NCBI GenBank assembly: GCA_046964515.1
Contig: JBKUYM010000001.1
Span: 372,001-436,000 of the forward strand
From: UMGS1663 sp046964515
Lineage (GTDB): Bacteria > Bacillota > Clostridia > TANB77 > CAG-508
Length of the DNA stretch: 64,000 nt
Reading direction: 5' to 3'
In this document: positions 1 through 9,569 of the stretch, piece after piece
Numbering within the stretch: the first letter of the stretch is position 1
Layout: each line of letters begins with the position of its first letter
Notes under the pieces: generated by a model
What the model saw: the letters and a program-made list of their open reading frames with translations, nothing else
The model's database searches: none
Told to the model about the DNA's origin: nothing
Made by a program: the position numbers and the translations under genes

Positions 1-1
1 A

Positions 2-1528
2 ATAGGTAAATCTGGTTCTGGTAAATCTTTGCTATTGCATTTAATAAAAAAACACTTATTAAGAAATGTCAAGGAAAATCAAAATTATAATTTTGCTGAG
101 AATACAGAATTACAAATTTATAATGAAGATGGAAGACTGTTAGATTCTGAAACAATAAACCTAGGAATTGGCGAGAATTTATATAATAAGATTATATCCG
201 CAAGTTCAACAAATGATAGTTATGATTTTTACTCAATTATTAGTTTATTAAATAATAATTTTATTAGAGAAGAAAAATTTAATAAGTTTAAAAGCGAGTA
301 TAACAATAAAATAAAAGAATATGTAAAACTAAAAATCGAAATTAATTCAGATAAACAAAAATTTATAACTGACAAAAACAAGCTATTTGATGATATAAAA
401 AGGTTAGAAGAATTAAAGGAAACAAAAATATTTGATGTTAAAGTAATTGAGTATAATGGAAAAAATGAGTATACAGACCAAAATGTTGAATTTTTTAGAG
501 AATATGAAGAAGAAATTAATTCTTTGAGTGAAATAGCTAAAATATACAAAGGAAAATATAAAGATGATGTTAATATACAGATAGAAAAATTACAAAGAAT
601 TATGCATTTGGCAGAATTAGATATTTTAAAGATAAAGACAGAAAATGAACTTAATGAATTAAAAAATAAAATAATAAACGACTCCATAGAAAATATAAAT
701 TCTTTAAAATCAACCAAAGCTGAAGAAAAATCAAAGTTACTTAAAACATTACCAAAAAATAGAAAGAGATTAACTGAATTAATTTTGAAAATATACTTAA
801 ATAAAATAATAAAAAACAATATGGATTTATCTATTAATAAGGAAAAGATAAACTCGGAAAAAGAAATTAACAAAAACGTTATTGTAATTGAATCATTAAC
901 AAATGAGTTATTGACTAATGTTAATGAAAGAGAAAATGAAATATTTAATACAAATAGAAAGAAAACTAAACTAGAAAAAGAAAGAAATTATGATCTTACA
1001 AATAAGAAAGATGCTAAAGAATTAATAGATAAATATATAGAATTAGGCATTATAAAACCAGATAAAGATGCACTATCAGAAGAGCTAAAGGTTAATGTAC
1101 AAATAAAATTTGATGGACAAGATATAAAAGAAATGAATCCAGGAAATATAGCTAAAAAATATATAGAATTATATTTTGAAGAGCAAATAAAAAATGGAAA
1201 AAATAATGTAGTTATATTTGACCAAATTGAAAACGATGTAGATAAAGAATTCATTAATGAAGTAATCAAAAATTTGATTGGAGAAACAAAAGGTCACGTA
1301 CAATTAATTGTTGTTACACACGATCCGATAGTAGCAGTAAATGCTGATCCTAATAATTATATTGAAAGTATAAAGGATGAAAAGAATAGATTTAAATATA
1401 GAAATTTTGTCGCAGAATCATATGAAAGAGATGAATTAAAAACAATTGCATGTAATGTTGATGGTTCTAAAGATGTTATTAAAGGTAGATATGAAATTTA
1501 TGAAGGAGAGAAATTATATGGAAATTGA
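2..1528 (+). CDS. TrlF-like ABC/AAA ATPase, C-terminal part (cut by window edge)
   Basis: The reading frame is open from the first bases. It begins inside a P-loop (GKSGSGKS at 5-28), so the true start lies upstream of the window and the internal TTG at 29 is not a start. A long charged, probably coiled-coil segment follows. The end holds a Walker B-like strand (VVIFDQIEND, near 1208-1237) and an ABC-type H-loop (VTHDP, near 1313-1327). This split head with an inserted coiled coil is the SMC/RecN architecture. The end of the protein (NPG, then FDQ, then THDP) resembles TrlF-type ATPases, in which a PHP domain precedes the ATPase; that part would be outside the window, so the subfamily is an inference. 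It overlaps the next small gene by 11 bp and sits beside a restriction-modification system, which suggests defence or DNA/RNA metabolism. Confidence 0.75.
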   Translation: MGKSGSGKSLLLHLIKKHLLRNVKENQNYNFAENTELQIYNEDGRLLDSETINLGIGENLYNKIISASSTNDSYDFYSIISLLNNNFIREEKFNKFKSEYNNKIKEYVKLKIEINSDKQKFITDKNKLFDDIKRLEELKETKIFDVKVIEYNGKNEYTDQNVEFFREYEEEINSLSEIAKIYKGKYKDDVNIQIEKLQRIMHLAELDILKIKTENELNELKNKIINDSIENINSLKSTKAEEKSKLLKTLPKNRKRLTELILKIYLNKIIKNNMDLSINKEKINSEKEINKNVIVIESLTNELLTNVNERENEIFNTNRKKTKLEKERNYDLTNKKDAKELIDKYIELGIIKPDKDALSEELKVNVQIKFDGQDIKEMNPGNIAKKYIELYFEEQIKNGKNNVVIFDQIENDVDKEFINEVIKNLIGETKGHVQLIVVTHDPIVAVNADPNNYIESIKDEKNRFKYRNFVAESYERDELKTIACNVDGSKDVIKGRYEIYEGEKLYGN

Positions 1529-1793
1529 AATTATCAAAAAAGAAGATGGAGAAATAATTTTTAAGATTGATGGAGAAGAAAATAAATTTGAATATGAATA
1601 TTTTGATAAACTAATTGAAAGAGTGTATGAAAATGATGAAAAAATAAATTTTAAAGCAACAGAAGAATTAAAAGAATATGAAGAACTTCTTAAAGGAATA
1701 ATAGAAGGAGCAAGAACAGAAGATTATAGAGAAGCTATAAATAAAGCAAAACAAGCAAAAGATAACTTAATAGAAGCAGAAAAAGTTGACTAG
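1518..1793 (+). CDS. Small acidic/basic helical protein, partner of the ATPase
   Basis: This is a 91-residue protein of unknown function. It begins at an ATG preceded by GGAGAG (1505-1510); an earlier in-frame ATG at 1446 lies deep inside the ATPase gene and lacks a ribosome site. The sequence is Lys/Glu-rich and predicted mostly helical: a short beta-like N-terminus (MEIEIIKKEDG), then helices ending in a KAKQAKDNLIEAEK stretch. The 11-bp overlap with the ATPase gene implies translational coupling and a shared job. I recognise no catalytic motif. A small partner behind an ATPase gene is a common arrangement in defence loci, but a toxin or antitoxin role cannot be shown from sequence. Confidence 0.7.
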   Translation: MEIEIIKKEDGEIIFKIDGEENKFEYEYFDKLIERVYENDEKINFKATEELKEYEELLKGIIEGARTEDYREAINKAKQAKDNLIEAEKVD

Positions 1794-1794
1794 A

Positions 1795-1835
1795 TAATAA
1801 AGAAAGAAGACAAATTCTGTCTTCTTTCTTTATTA
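1795..1835. terminator. Bidirectional intrinsic terminator
   Basis: A perfect 18-bp inverted repeat (1795-1812 with 1818-1835) encloses a 5-nt loop. The stem is A-rich on one arm and T-rich on the other, so it can end transcripts of both the ATPase operon and the convergent small gene. Confidence 0.85.
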
Positions 1836-1840
1836 TTAAA

Positions 1841-2158
1841 CTATAATTTCAACCCACTAACAATCAACTTAACTGCATCACTAAATCCAGACATATAATA
1901 TTTATCATTCCAATAAGCACAATACTCCATAAAATCATTATCTTTAAATTCTTTGATATCTATCCATTTTGTTTTATAGTTATTACGATTATCATTAATT
2001 TCATATTCTTTTTTATAATTACTATCAAGAATATCAATAGAATAAAATGAGATCAATTTATATGCTTTTTTTCTTTTATATTGTTCTTTAGCTTTAATAC
2101 AGAAAAGACTCTTACTTGAGTTTTTATTAAATATAACAGTTAAATTTAATTTTTTCAT
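1841..2158 (-). CDS. Hypothetical 105-residue protein
   Basis: This is an open frame with a good ribosome site (AAGGAG, 8-9 nt before the ATG on the minus strand) and a terminator shared with the convergent operon. The protein is Lys/Asn/Tyr-rich, with alternating beta-like segments (LNLTVIFNK, KLISFYSID) and a C-terminal part containing EYCAYWNDKYYMSG. There are no membrane segments or signal peptide. I do not recognise a family. The location between the ATPase operon and the restriction-modification genes suggests accessory, probably horizontally acquired DNA. Confidence 0.5.
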   Translation of the reverse strand: MKKLNLTVIFNKNSSKSLFCIKAKEQYKRKKAYKLISFYSIDILDSNYKKEYEINDNRNNYKTKWIDIKEFKDNDFMEYCAYWNDKYYMSGFSDAVKLIVSGLKL

Positions 2159-2262
2159 AGTTTGCTCCTTAGATTTATACTTAAAAAAGAAGAGTTTTCT
2201 AAGTAATGTTTAATTTTTAAATTTATTTATTGTTTTTAATTTGAATTTTACTTTTTCATCAG

Positions 2263-2785
2263 ATGAGTATTTTAACCATTTTTCAATATTTTTTTGCGTC
2301 TAAAGTGCTTTTTTATATTCTCGCAAATATTTCAATGTCAAAGGATTCTAATCTTTATAATTTTCTTTATCTTCTGGAATATCATTACATCTATAGCTTT
2401 TTTGCAGACAGAATTAAACAATTTGAGGAATTGTTAAAAGGCGATCAAAATGAAAATTGGTGGAATAAAAACATGGATATAAAACAATTATGTGAGTTTT
2501 TTAATAAGTAAGAAATTACTGTTAGAAAAGTGATTAAAAAAATATTTGATCGTGGATGGGGAGAATATAGATTTTTAGTTAATAATAAAGTTATAATTTC
2601 TAGTAAAGGTGTCGAGGGGATTTGCGAAAATGTTTTTAAACAGAAGTATTCGGAATTGTTAGAAAAGTATAAAATGAAGTTGACAAAATTATATACTAAG
2701 GTGGTTTCCTTATGATCATTTCTTTTTGGAAGAAATTAATTGTAAATATTTAGAAGTACCTGTTGAGGAAAATGTCGTTTTGTGA
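2263..2785 (+). pseudogene. Decayed gene of unknown family
   Basis: Two open stretches (2263-2511 and 2530-2715) lie in the same frame, split by one TAA at 2509-2511. After 2715 plausible coding sequence continues in another frame (YDHFFLEEINCKYLEVPVEE) up to a TGA at 2783-2785. This pattern of a premature stop plus a frameshift fits a recently inactivated gene better than two real small genes, and neither piece has a good ribosome site. Recognisable residues (FADRIKQFEELLKGDQNENWW and FDRGWGEYRF) do not point to a family known to me. It lies immediately upstream of mod. Confidence 0.45.
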
Positions 2786-2829
2786 TATAAAATATACTAG
2801 AATTATTATAAAATTTAGGAGTGAATAAA

Positions 2830-4509
2830 ATGGCAAATAAATTAGAGTTAACATGGGTGCAGAAAAACGAGAAAATAAATATAGAACCAAGGATATTAAT
2901 AGAAAATCCTGATTTATCATATGGAGATAAAGATGCAGAAAACATTTTTATACATGGAGATAATTTATTATCATTAAAAGCATTAGAAAATAAGTATACA
3001 GGAAAAGTTAAATGTATATATATTGACCCTCCATATAATACGGGAAGTGCATTTGAAAATTATGACGATAATTTGGAACATAGTATATGGCTTAAATTAA
3101 TGAGCGAGAGAATAAAAATATTAAGGAACTTATTAAGTGAAGATGGAGTTATATTTATACAGATAGATGATAATGAACAAGCATATTTAACAGTAGTAAT
3201 GGATGAAATCTTCGGAAGAAATAATAAAATAAATACAATATGTGTAAATATGAGCAATATGTCTGGTGTAAAAGTTAAATCCGCTATAGAAGGAAAAAGA
3301 TTTCCAAAAATAAAAGAATATATATTATTATATTGTAAGAATAAAGATAAATATAAATTGAAAATTCCTAAGCAATCCAAAGAAAAATGGGATGCAGAAT
3401 ATAATTATATAATACCGCAAATTACAGAATCCGATTACGAAAAAATGGAAAATGGAGATTATAGTGATATAGAAAAAAAGATAAATAAACTTGTACTAAT
3501 TCCATTGAAAAAATATATGAAGGAAAATAGAATTACTGATAAAGATGATATATGGAAGAAAGAAAATTCATATAGAATTGTTGCTACAAAACCCAATACA
3601 GCACTATTAGAGAAATGCATGGAACAAGAATTTACAGGAGATATAGCCATAGTTACTACGTCTCAGGGATTAGTAAAACTAATAACAACTAAATTTAATA
3701 GAGATACAAAGACTGCAAGAATAGAACTTGCGTTTGCAAAGAGCAATTTAGAAACGTATTTTGGAGATCACTGGAATGATATAGTTACAACAGGTGGAGT
3801 TGGCCAAGAAGGAAATGTAGAATTTAAAAATAGTAAAAAACCAGAGAAGCTTGTTTCAAGAATTATTGAATGTGCAACAGAAGAAAATGATATAGTGTTA
3901 GACAGTTTTTTAGGGAGCGGAACAACATGCGCAGTGGCTAATAAAATGAGAAGAAAATGGATAGGCATTGAAATGGGAGATCATATATATACACATTGCA
4001 TACCAAGAATAAATAATGTTATAGATGGTATAGATGGTACAGGAGTAACATCAAAATATAATTGGAAAGGTGGAGGAGGATATAGATTCTATGAATTAGC
4101 TCCTTCATTAATAAATATAGATTCATTTGGGGAACCTGTTATAAATGAAGAATATAATGCAGAAATGTTAGCCGCTGCAGTTGCACTGCATGAAAGATTT
4201 AAATATAATCCTTCTAATGAAAAATTTTGGAAGCAATCTGTTGGTAATGAAAATAGTTATTTATATGTAACTACAAAATTTGTAACTAAAAATGATGTAA
4301 ATAAAATAAAAGAAGAAATGAATGATGCAGAATACCTTGTAATTGCATGTACAGCATATGATAAAAAAATAGATGGACTATATAAAAATATAAAAATAAA
4401 GAAAATTCCAGAGATGTTATTATCTAAATGTGAATTTGGAAAAGATAATTATAATTTAAATATAATAAATTCACCTAAATATGAGGAGGAATATGAAGAA
4501 AATGAATAA
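2830..4509 (+). CDS. mod: Type III restriction-modification DNA methyltransferase (Mod)
   Basis: This is a beta-class N6-adenine methyltransferase that modifies the recognition site and supplies DNA specificity to the Mod-Res complex. The catalytic motif DPPYNTG is at residues 66-72 and the SAM-binding motif DSFLGSGTT at about 358-366, in the order DPPY then FxGxG that defines the beta class. The segment between (about residues 140-300) is the expected target-recognition region. Length (559 residues) is normal. The start is taken as the ATG 8 nt after AGGAG (2817-2821); the upstream GTG at 2821 overlaps that ribosome site. The res gene overlaps its 3' end by 17 bp, and the res ribosome site lies inside mod. 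Both motifs are intact, so activity is likely. Confidence 0.92.
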   Translation: MANKLELTWVQKNEKINIEPRILIENPDLSYGDKDAENIFIHGDNLLSLKALENKYTGKVKCIYIDPPYNTGSAFENYDDNLEHSIWLKLMSERIKILRNLLSEDGVIFIQIDDNEQAYLTVVMDEIFGRNNKINTICVNMSNMSGVKVKSAIEGKRFPKIKEYILLYCKNKDKYKLKIPKQSKEKWDAEYNYIIPQITESDYEKMENGDYSDIEKKINKLVLIPLKKYMKENRITDKDDIWKKENSYRIVATKPNTALLEKCMEQEFTGDIAIVTTSQGLVKLITTKFNRDTKTARIELAFAKSNLETYFGDHWNDIVTTGGVGQEGNVEFKNSKKPEKLVSRIIECATEENDIVLDSFLGSGTTCAVANKMRRKWIGIEMGDHIYTHCIPRINNVIDGIDGTGVTSKYNWKGGGGYRFYELAPSLINIDSFGEPVINEEYNAEMLAAAVALHERFKYNPSNEKFWKQSVGNENSYLYVTTKFVTKNDVNKIKEEMNDAEYLVIACTAYDKKIDGLYKNIKIKKIPEMLLSKCEFGKDNYNLNIINSPKYEEEYEENE

Positions 4510-7153
4510 TATGAATTTTATGGAATATACAACTGATTATATTTCTGGAGTAATGTCATTAAGAAATCCTCAAGAAAAATCACTAAAAATATTAGAAGAA
4601 GTAATTAACGATACAGACCTAGTTAATAATAGAAATATAGAAAAAATATTAAATATAATACATAGTAAGTATCCAATATGCACAGATTTTGAAAGAAAAT
4701 TCATTTCTTTAACATTTGCTTTAGCAACAGGAGTTGGAAAAACAAGACTAATGGGAGCATTTATAACTTATTTATATACTAATTATGGAATAAAAAACTT
4801 TCTTGTAGTAGCACCAGGAACAACAATATACGAGAAACTTAAAGCTGATTTAGGTAATCCAGATAATCCTAAATATGTTTTTAAAGGGCTTGGATGCTTT
4901 AAAAATCCACCAAAAGTAATTGCTGATGATGATTATGCAAATAAAAATATATCTTTATTTGACTCAGAAGTGAATATATATGTTTATAATATTGGAAAAT
5001 TTGATAAAGATAAAACAAAAATGAAAGCATTTAATGAATTTTTAGGAATGTCTTTCTATGAAAAACTTGCAAGGATGGAAGATTTAGTAATAATAATGGA
5101 TGAATCACATCATTATAGAGCAGATAAAGGAATGACAGCAATAAATGAATTAAAACCTATATTAGGTTTAGAATTAACAGCAACACCTATTGTAAATATA
5201 AAAAATAAACAAGTTCCATTTAAAAATGTTGTATATGAATATCCATTATCAGAGGCAATAAAGGACGGATATACAAGGGTACCATTTGCACTTACAAGAA
5301 CAGATATAGATTTTTATCATTTTGGAGACGAACAATTAGATAAGTTAATGCTAAATGATGGAATAAAATATCATGAACTTGTTAAAAACAAATTAATAAA
5401 TTTTGCGGAAATAAATAAACGACCATTAGTAAAACCGTTCATGTTAGTGGTATGCAAAGATACGGAACATGCTAGAAAAATTGAAGAATATATAAAATCG
5501 GATGATTTTCAAAATGGAAAATACAAAAACAAAACCATAAAAATAGAATCAAAGATGTCAGGAGTCGAAACAGAAGTAAATACAAAGTTATTGCTTGAGG
5601 TAGAAAGAGTAGATAATCCTGTTGAAATAGTAATACATGTTAATATGTTAAAAGAAGGATGGGATGTTAATAACTTATATACTATAGTTCCATTAAGGAC
5701 AGCTAGTTCAAAAATATTAAGAGAGCAAATGGTTGGAAGAGGATTAAGATTGCCATACGGAGAAAGAACTGGGGATAAAGAAATTGATTCAGTTGTATTA
5801 ACAGCGCATAATAAATTTCAAGAGATACTTGACGAAGCGCAAAAAGGAGACTCAATATTTAAATTAGGAAATATTATTAAGGTGGAAGAAGTAGAAGAAG
5901 AAAAATTTTCTTGTTCACAATTAGCGTTAGATTTGTCGAATGAGCAAGATGAGTTAAGTAGTTTAGTACAAGAGGAGGAGGGAAAAGATACTTTTACGAG
6001 TACGATTAATGATCTTATTAAAAATAAAGTTACAGAGTATATATACAATAATAAAAATAAAATGTCAGAAGAAAATAAAAATATAATAAAAAGACAAATA
6101 GAAGAAGAAATAAAAAATGATGAAGATTTAGGTAGAATTTTTGAGGAAAATAGAAACCCAATAGAAAGTTGGATGAATAAGACTATTGAGAAAGTAGAAA
6201 AAAAATCAGAACATCGATTTATTTTAATACCTAAAATAAAAACTGAAAGAGAAGAGGGAGAATATTATTTTGATGATTTTGATTTAGATGTATTGAAATT
6301 TAATCAAAAACCTATTGATAATAAATTATTATTACAAAACCTAATTGATGCTTCAGAAATAGAAATGCTAGATGGTGGATATATTAATTTTGATGCAGTC
6401 AGTCCTGAAAAAACTATTTTAAGTGAACTGAGAAAAAAATCTGAAATAGATTACGAAAAAACATCTGATTTATTATTTAAACTTATAAAACAACTTGTTT
6501 CAAAATTTGAAAAGGAATTTGATAATGAGCAAGTCAAAAATATAGTAATGATGTATAAAAGAGAGATAGCTAATGAAATATATAGTCAAATGTTAAAACA
6601 CTTTGTACGTAATGAAGGAATAATAAAAGAAGAAGTATTTGCAGAAAAACCTATTAATTATCAATCTAATTATAGTTATAATATAAAAAAGAATTTGTTT
6701 GACAATTATAATTCTGATATAGATGGAAGAATAAAATCAATATTATTTGATGGAATAAAAAGAGGTGTGTTTGATACTGCTAAGTTTGATAGTGTACCTG
6801 AATTACAATTAGCCAAAATATTGGAAAGAGAGAATAACTTTGTGGAAAAATGGTTAAGACCATCACCTATAGATTTTAATATAACATATAATGAAGGAAG
6901 AAACTATGAGCCAGATTTTGTAGTAGAAACGGAAAAAATAATTTATTTAGTAGAAGTTAAAGGTGACGATAAATTAAATGAACCAGATGTACTTGCAAAA
7001 AGGAAGAAATCAGTAGAATATTGTGCATTAGTTTCTAAATGGGCAGAAGAAACAGGAAATAAAAAATGGGTACATGTATTTATTCCAGCAAGTAAAGTAT
7101 CGTCAAGATCAACATTTAAATATTTATCAGAATACTTTGCTGTAAAAGAATAG
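4493..7153 (+). CDS. res: Type III restriction enzyme helicase-nuclease subunit (Res)
   Basis: This is the ATP-dependent restriction subunit that works with Mod. Superfamily 2 helicase motifs are in order: Walker A (ATGVGKT, about residues 77-83), DESHH box (about 203-207), motif III-like LTATP (about 230), and motif VI (GRGLRLPYG, about 414). The C-terminal PD-(D/E)xK nuclease is visible as EPDFVV (about 806) followed by LVEVKG (about 817-822). Length (886 residues) suits the family. The ATG at 4493 follows GGAGG directly; an in-frame ATG at 4481 precedes that ribosome site and is less likely. All motifs appear intact, so with mod this should be a working system. Confidence 0.92.
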   Translation: MKKMNNMNFMEYTTDYISGVMSLRNPQEKSLKILEEVINDTDLVNNRNIEKILNIIHSKYPICTDFERKFISLTFALATGVGKTRLMGAFITYLYTNYGIKNFLVVAPGTTIYEKLKADLGNPDNPKYVFKGLGCFKNPPKVIADDDYANKNISLFDSEVNIYVYNIGKFDKDKTKMKAFNEFLGMSFYEKLARMEDLVIIMDESHHYRADKGMTAINELKPILGLELTATPIVNIKNKQVPFKNVVYEYPLSEAIKDGYTRVPFALTRTDIDFYHFGDEQLDKLMLNDGIKYHELVKNKLINFAEINKRPLVKPFMLVVCKDTEHARKIEEYIKSDDFQNGKYKNKTIKIESKMSGVETEVNTKLLLEVERVDNPVEIVIHVNMLKEGWDVNNLYTIVPLRTASSKILREQMVGRGLRLPYGERTGDKEIDSVVLTAHNKFQEILDEAQKGDSIFKLGNIIKVEEVEEEKFSCSQLALDLSNEQDELSSLVQEEEGKDTFTSTINDLIKNKVTEYIYNNKNKMSEENKNIIKRQIEEEIKNDEDLGRIFEENRNPIESWMNKTIEKVEKKSEHRFILIPKIKTEREEGEYYFDDFDLDVLKFNQKPIDNKLLLQNLIDASEIEMLDGGYINFDAVSPEKTILSELRKKSEIDYEKTSDLLFKLIKQLVSKFEKEFDNEQVKNIVMMYKREIANEIYSQMLKHFVRNEGIIKEEVFAEKPINYQSNYSYNIKKNLFDNYNSDIDGRIKSILFDGIKRGVFDTAKFDSVPELQLAKILERENNFVEKWLRPSPIDFNITYNEGRNYEPDFVVETEKIIYLVEVKGDDKLNEPDVLAKRKKSVEYCALVSKWAEETGNKKWVHVFIPASKVSSRSTFKYLSEYFAVKE

Positions 7154-7191
7154 ATTTTATAACATTCAAAAATAAATAAAGGAGATAATTT

Positions 7192-8085
7192 ATGATTTTA
7201 AAAGTTAATAAAGAATTAAAGCAAAGGGACTTTAAGAATGAAAAAGAATTACAAAAATTTTTTGAAAATAATATAGAAATAATATTAGGATATAAATTCA
7301 TAGATACAGAATTTGTTGTAGGCGATTTTAGAGTTGATTCTTTAGCTTTTGATGATGAATCAAGATCATTTAAAATAATTGAATACAAAAATGTTAAAAA
7401 TCATTCTTTGGTTGATCAGGGGTATACATATTTAAAATTGATGCTAGAGAGAAAAGCAGATTTTGTTCTTCAATACAACATAAAAACTAAGTCATCGCTA
7501 ACTACTCAAGATATAGATTGGAGCCAATCAAGAATTATATTTGTTTCACCAATCTATACAGCGTATCAATTAAATGCTACAGACTTTAAAAATATACCAG
7601 TAGATTTAGTTAAAGTAACGAGATATGAAGAGGATATTATCGAAATTGATTTTATAAGAAAGACAAGCAATGTTAAAGTGCAAGATATTCAAATGGAATC
7701 TATACAAAACGATGTTAATAAAGAAATAATTGTATATACTGAGGAAGATCATTTATCTAAAGTTTCGGACTATATAAAAAGAGTATATGAAGAATTAAAA
7801 ACTAGAATACTAGAATTAGATGATATAGATGTGGAAGCAAAGAAATTGTACATAGCATTCAAAGGAATTAGAAATATCGCAGATATAGAAGTTCATAAGA
7901 ATAAATTAAAAATATATATTAATATGAAGAAAGGTTCCATAAATGATCCGCTAAAACTTACAAAAGACATTAGTGAAATTGGTCATTGGGGAAATGGAGA
8001 TTATTGTATCATAATAGATAAAAAAGATGATATTGATAATGTAATTCCATTGATTAAGCAGTCTTTAAAAGTAAATAAAAAATAG
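7192..8085 (+). CDS. Predicted PD-(D/E)xK endonuclease-like protein (COG3586/DUF5655 type)
   Basis: This 297-residue protein follows res by about 40 bp with an AAGGAG ribosome site. The N-terminal half reads like a nuclease fold: a helix with the family-typical KELQKFFENN, then GDFRVDSLAFD and FKIIEYKN, which supply the D and E-x-K of a PD-(D/E)xK core, then a helix (LVDQGYTYLKLML). The C-terminal half (about 180-290) resembles the small domain found in proteins once annotated as predicted transport proteins. No membrane segment is seen, so a transport role is unlikely. The tight spacing to mod-res suggests an accessory defence nuclease in the same transcript. The family assignment is from memory of its sequence pattern. 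Confidence 0.65.
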   Translation: MILKVNKELKQRDFKNEKELQKFFENNIEIILGYKFIDTEFVVGDFRVDSLAFDDESRSFKIIEYKNVKNHSLVDQGYTYLKLMLERKADFVLQYNIKTKSSLTTQDIDWSQSRIIFVSPIYTAYQLNATDFKNIPVDLVKVTRYEEDIIEIDFIRKTSNVKVQDIQMESIQNDVNKEIIVYTEEDHLSKVSDYIKRVYEELKTRILELDDIDVEAKKLYIAFKGIRNIADIEVHKNKLKIYINMKKGSINDPLKLTKDISEIGHWGNGDYCIIIDKKDDIDNVIPLIKQSLKVNKK

Positions 8086-8092
8086 ACAAAAG

Positions 8093-8144
8093 AAAAAGCA
8101 AAGTAAGCGAGTAATTATATATTACATAATTATTTTGCTTTTTA
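8093..8144 (+). terminator. Terminator of the restriction operon
   Basis: An inverted repeat (AAAAAGCAAAGTAA with TTATTTTGCTTTTT) surrounds a smaller internal hairpin and ends in a T-rich tract, placed directly after the nuclease gene. Confidence 0.7.
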
Positions 8145-8161
8145 TTTATAAGGGGGAATTT

Positions 8162-8986
8162 ATGGGAAATATTATATTATTTATAATTACATTAACTATT
8201 ACAAGTTTAACACTATACTTCATTTATAAAAGTGCAGAAAGGTCTAATAGTTTAACGGAAAAGATTTCTTATATTGTATTAGCAATAGTAGATAGTGCAA
8301 TATTAATTATTTATTATTTAGATAGATTTAATGTACCAACGGAGTTGGGATGGAATATAAATGTTAATACACAAAACTGGCTTAATTTTATTGCTACTTA
8401 TACTACAGGTATTATTAGTGCAGGAATAGCCGCTTTAGTTTCAGTATTTGTTACAATTTATCAAATAAAGAAGAATAATGAAGAAAATGATAAAAGAGAT
8501 AAAGAAAATTTTAGAATACAAAATATGCCACTTTTAAAATATGATTGTGTACAAGGAAGAAATACATCAGTTGCATTAACTCAATTGGATACCAATATTG
8601 AAGAAGGTAAAGGAGTTATACAACAAATTACATTGAGTTTGAAAAATATTGGATTAAATTCTATAAGAAAATATTATATGAAAATAGAAAGTAATATATT
8701 GAAACGTAAATATATTTTTGAAATTGCTAAAGAAAGTGTTGTTGAAAAAGGACAAGAGGTAATAATACCATTTATTTTAAGGTTAAAAATAGAAGAAATG
8801 TATAATTTTAAAATTACTTTATATTATCAAGATTTAGTATTCAATATATATGAGCAAGATGTCATATTAGAGTACAAGTTATCCAATGCTAATGAAGGAT
8901 TGAATTATAGTGATTATAAACTTATGGTTCAGGAAGAAAAACAAATAGATGATTTCCCAAAGATGGAAATAGAAAATATAACATAA
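8162..8986 (+). CDS. Hypothetical membrane protein
   Basis: A 274-residue protein with three hydrophobic segments in its first 110 residues (about 3-20, 33-52 and 75-100) followed by a soluble charged domain (KKNNEENDKRDKENF onward) that is mainly beta-like. The start chosen is the ATG after AGGGGG; an in-frame ATG at 8135 has no ribosome site. No catalytic motif is evident. Membrane-anchored sensor-like proteins are frequent in defence islands, but I cannot assign a function. A decayed gene follows. Confidence 0.6.
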   Translation: MGNIILFIITLTITSLTLYFIYKSAERSNSLTEKISYIVLAIVDSAILIIYYLDRFNVPTELGWNINVNTQNWLNFIATYTTGIISAGIAALVSVFVTIYQIKKNNEENDKRDKENFRIQNMPLLKYDCVQGRNTSVALTQLDTNIEEGKGVIQQITLSLKNIGLNSIRKYYMKIESNILKRKYIFEIAKESVVEKGQEVIIPFILRLKIEEMYNFKITLYYQDLVFNIYEQDVILEYKLSNANEGLNYSDYKLMVQEEKQIDDFPKMEIENIT

Positions 8987-9004
8987 TAGAATAAGGGGAT
9001 TTTA

Positions 9005-9539
9005 ATAAGCAAATATACAGACGATGATATAACATTACAAAAATATGATTCTATAGAAATAGAAAGAGGTGCAGAAGTTAATATATTTGAATTGATTTTT
9101 GGATTTGGAAAAATGATATCGGCCAAATTTCCACAATTATTTACAAACACAAAAAGTATAACAGAAATAAATAGCATAGGATTTAATCTAATAAATTTTT
9201 GGCTTTAAAAATAATGAAATTAAAAACTTCCTTGCAATTTAAGAGAAGTGATTGGAAATGACGATGAAATCTTTATTATTCATTAGATGACTCAAAATAT
9301 GATATAGGACATTTGGCGATAAAAGGAATTGTGAAAAAACGATTTATCAATATGAAAATCCATCTACTATGATAAAACAAATAGAACAAAATTATTCGTT
9401 TACTAAATTATTAGATATGGAATGGTTAAATGATGAGAATATTTCTAAAGAAGAGCTTGAAGCAAGATATAATAATTTTATAAATAATAGATTTGATATC
9501 ATAAAAGAGAAATTAATAAAAGTTTTATATAATGGATAA
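9005..9539 (+). pseudogene. Decayed gene remnant(s)
   Basis: A 67-codon open stretch (9005-9208) has a proper ribosome site (AAGGGG at 8993-8998) but an ATA where the start codon should be. It reads ISKYTDDDITLQKYDS and ends at TAA. A second stretch (9369-9539) encodes 56 residues (MIKQIEQNYSFTKLLDMEWLN and so on) with no ribosome site, and sequence between them keeps short coding-like pieces. I read this as one or two inactivated genes. The family is unknown. Confidence 0.4.
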
Positions 9540-9569
9540 TAATAAATAGATAGAAGGGAAGATATGTAA

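Noticed and set aside
229..873. Long minus-strand open frame rich in Phe, Ser, Ile and Leu
   Set aside because: It is the antisense shadow of the Lys/Glu/Asn-rich coiled coil of the ATPase; it has no ribosome site, and such hydrophobic shadows occur opposite many genes in this AT-rich sequence.
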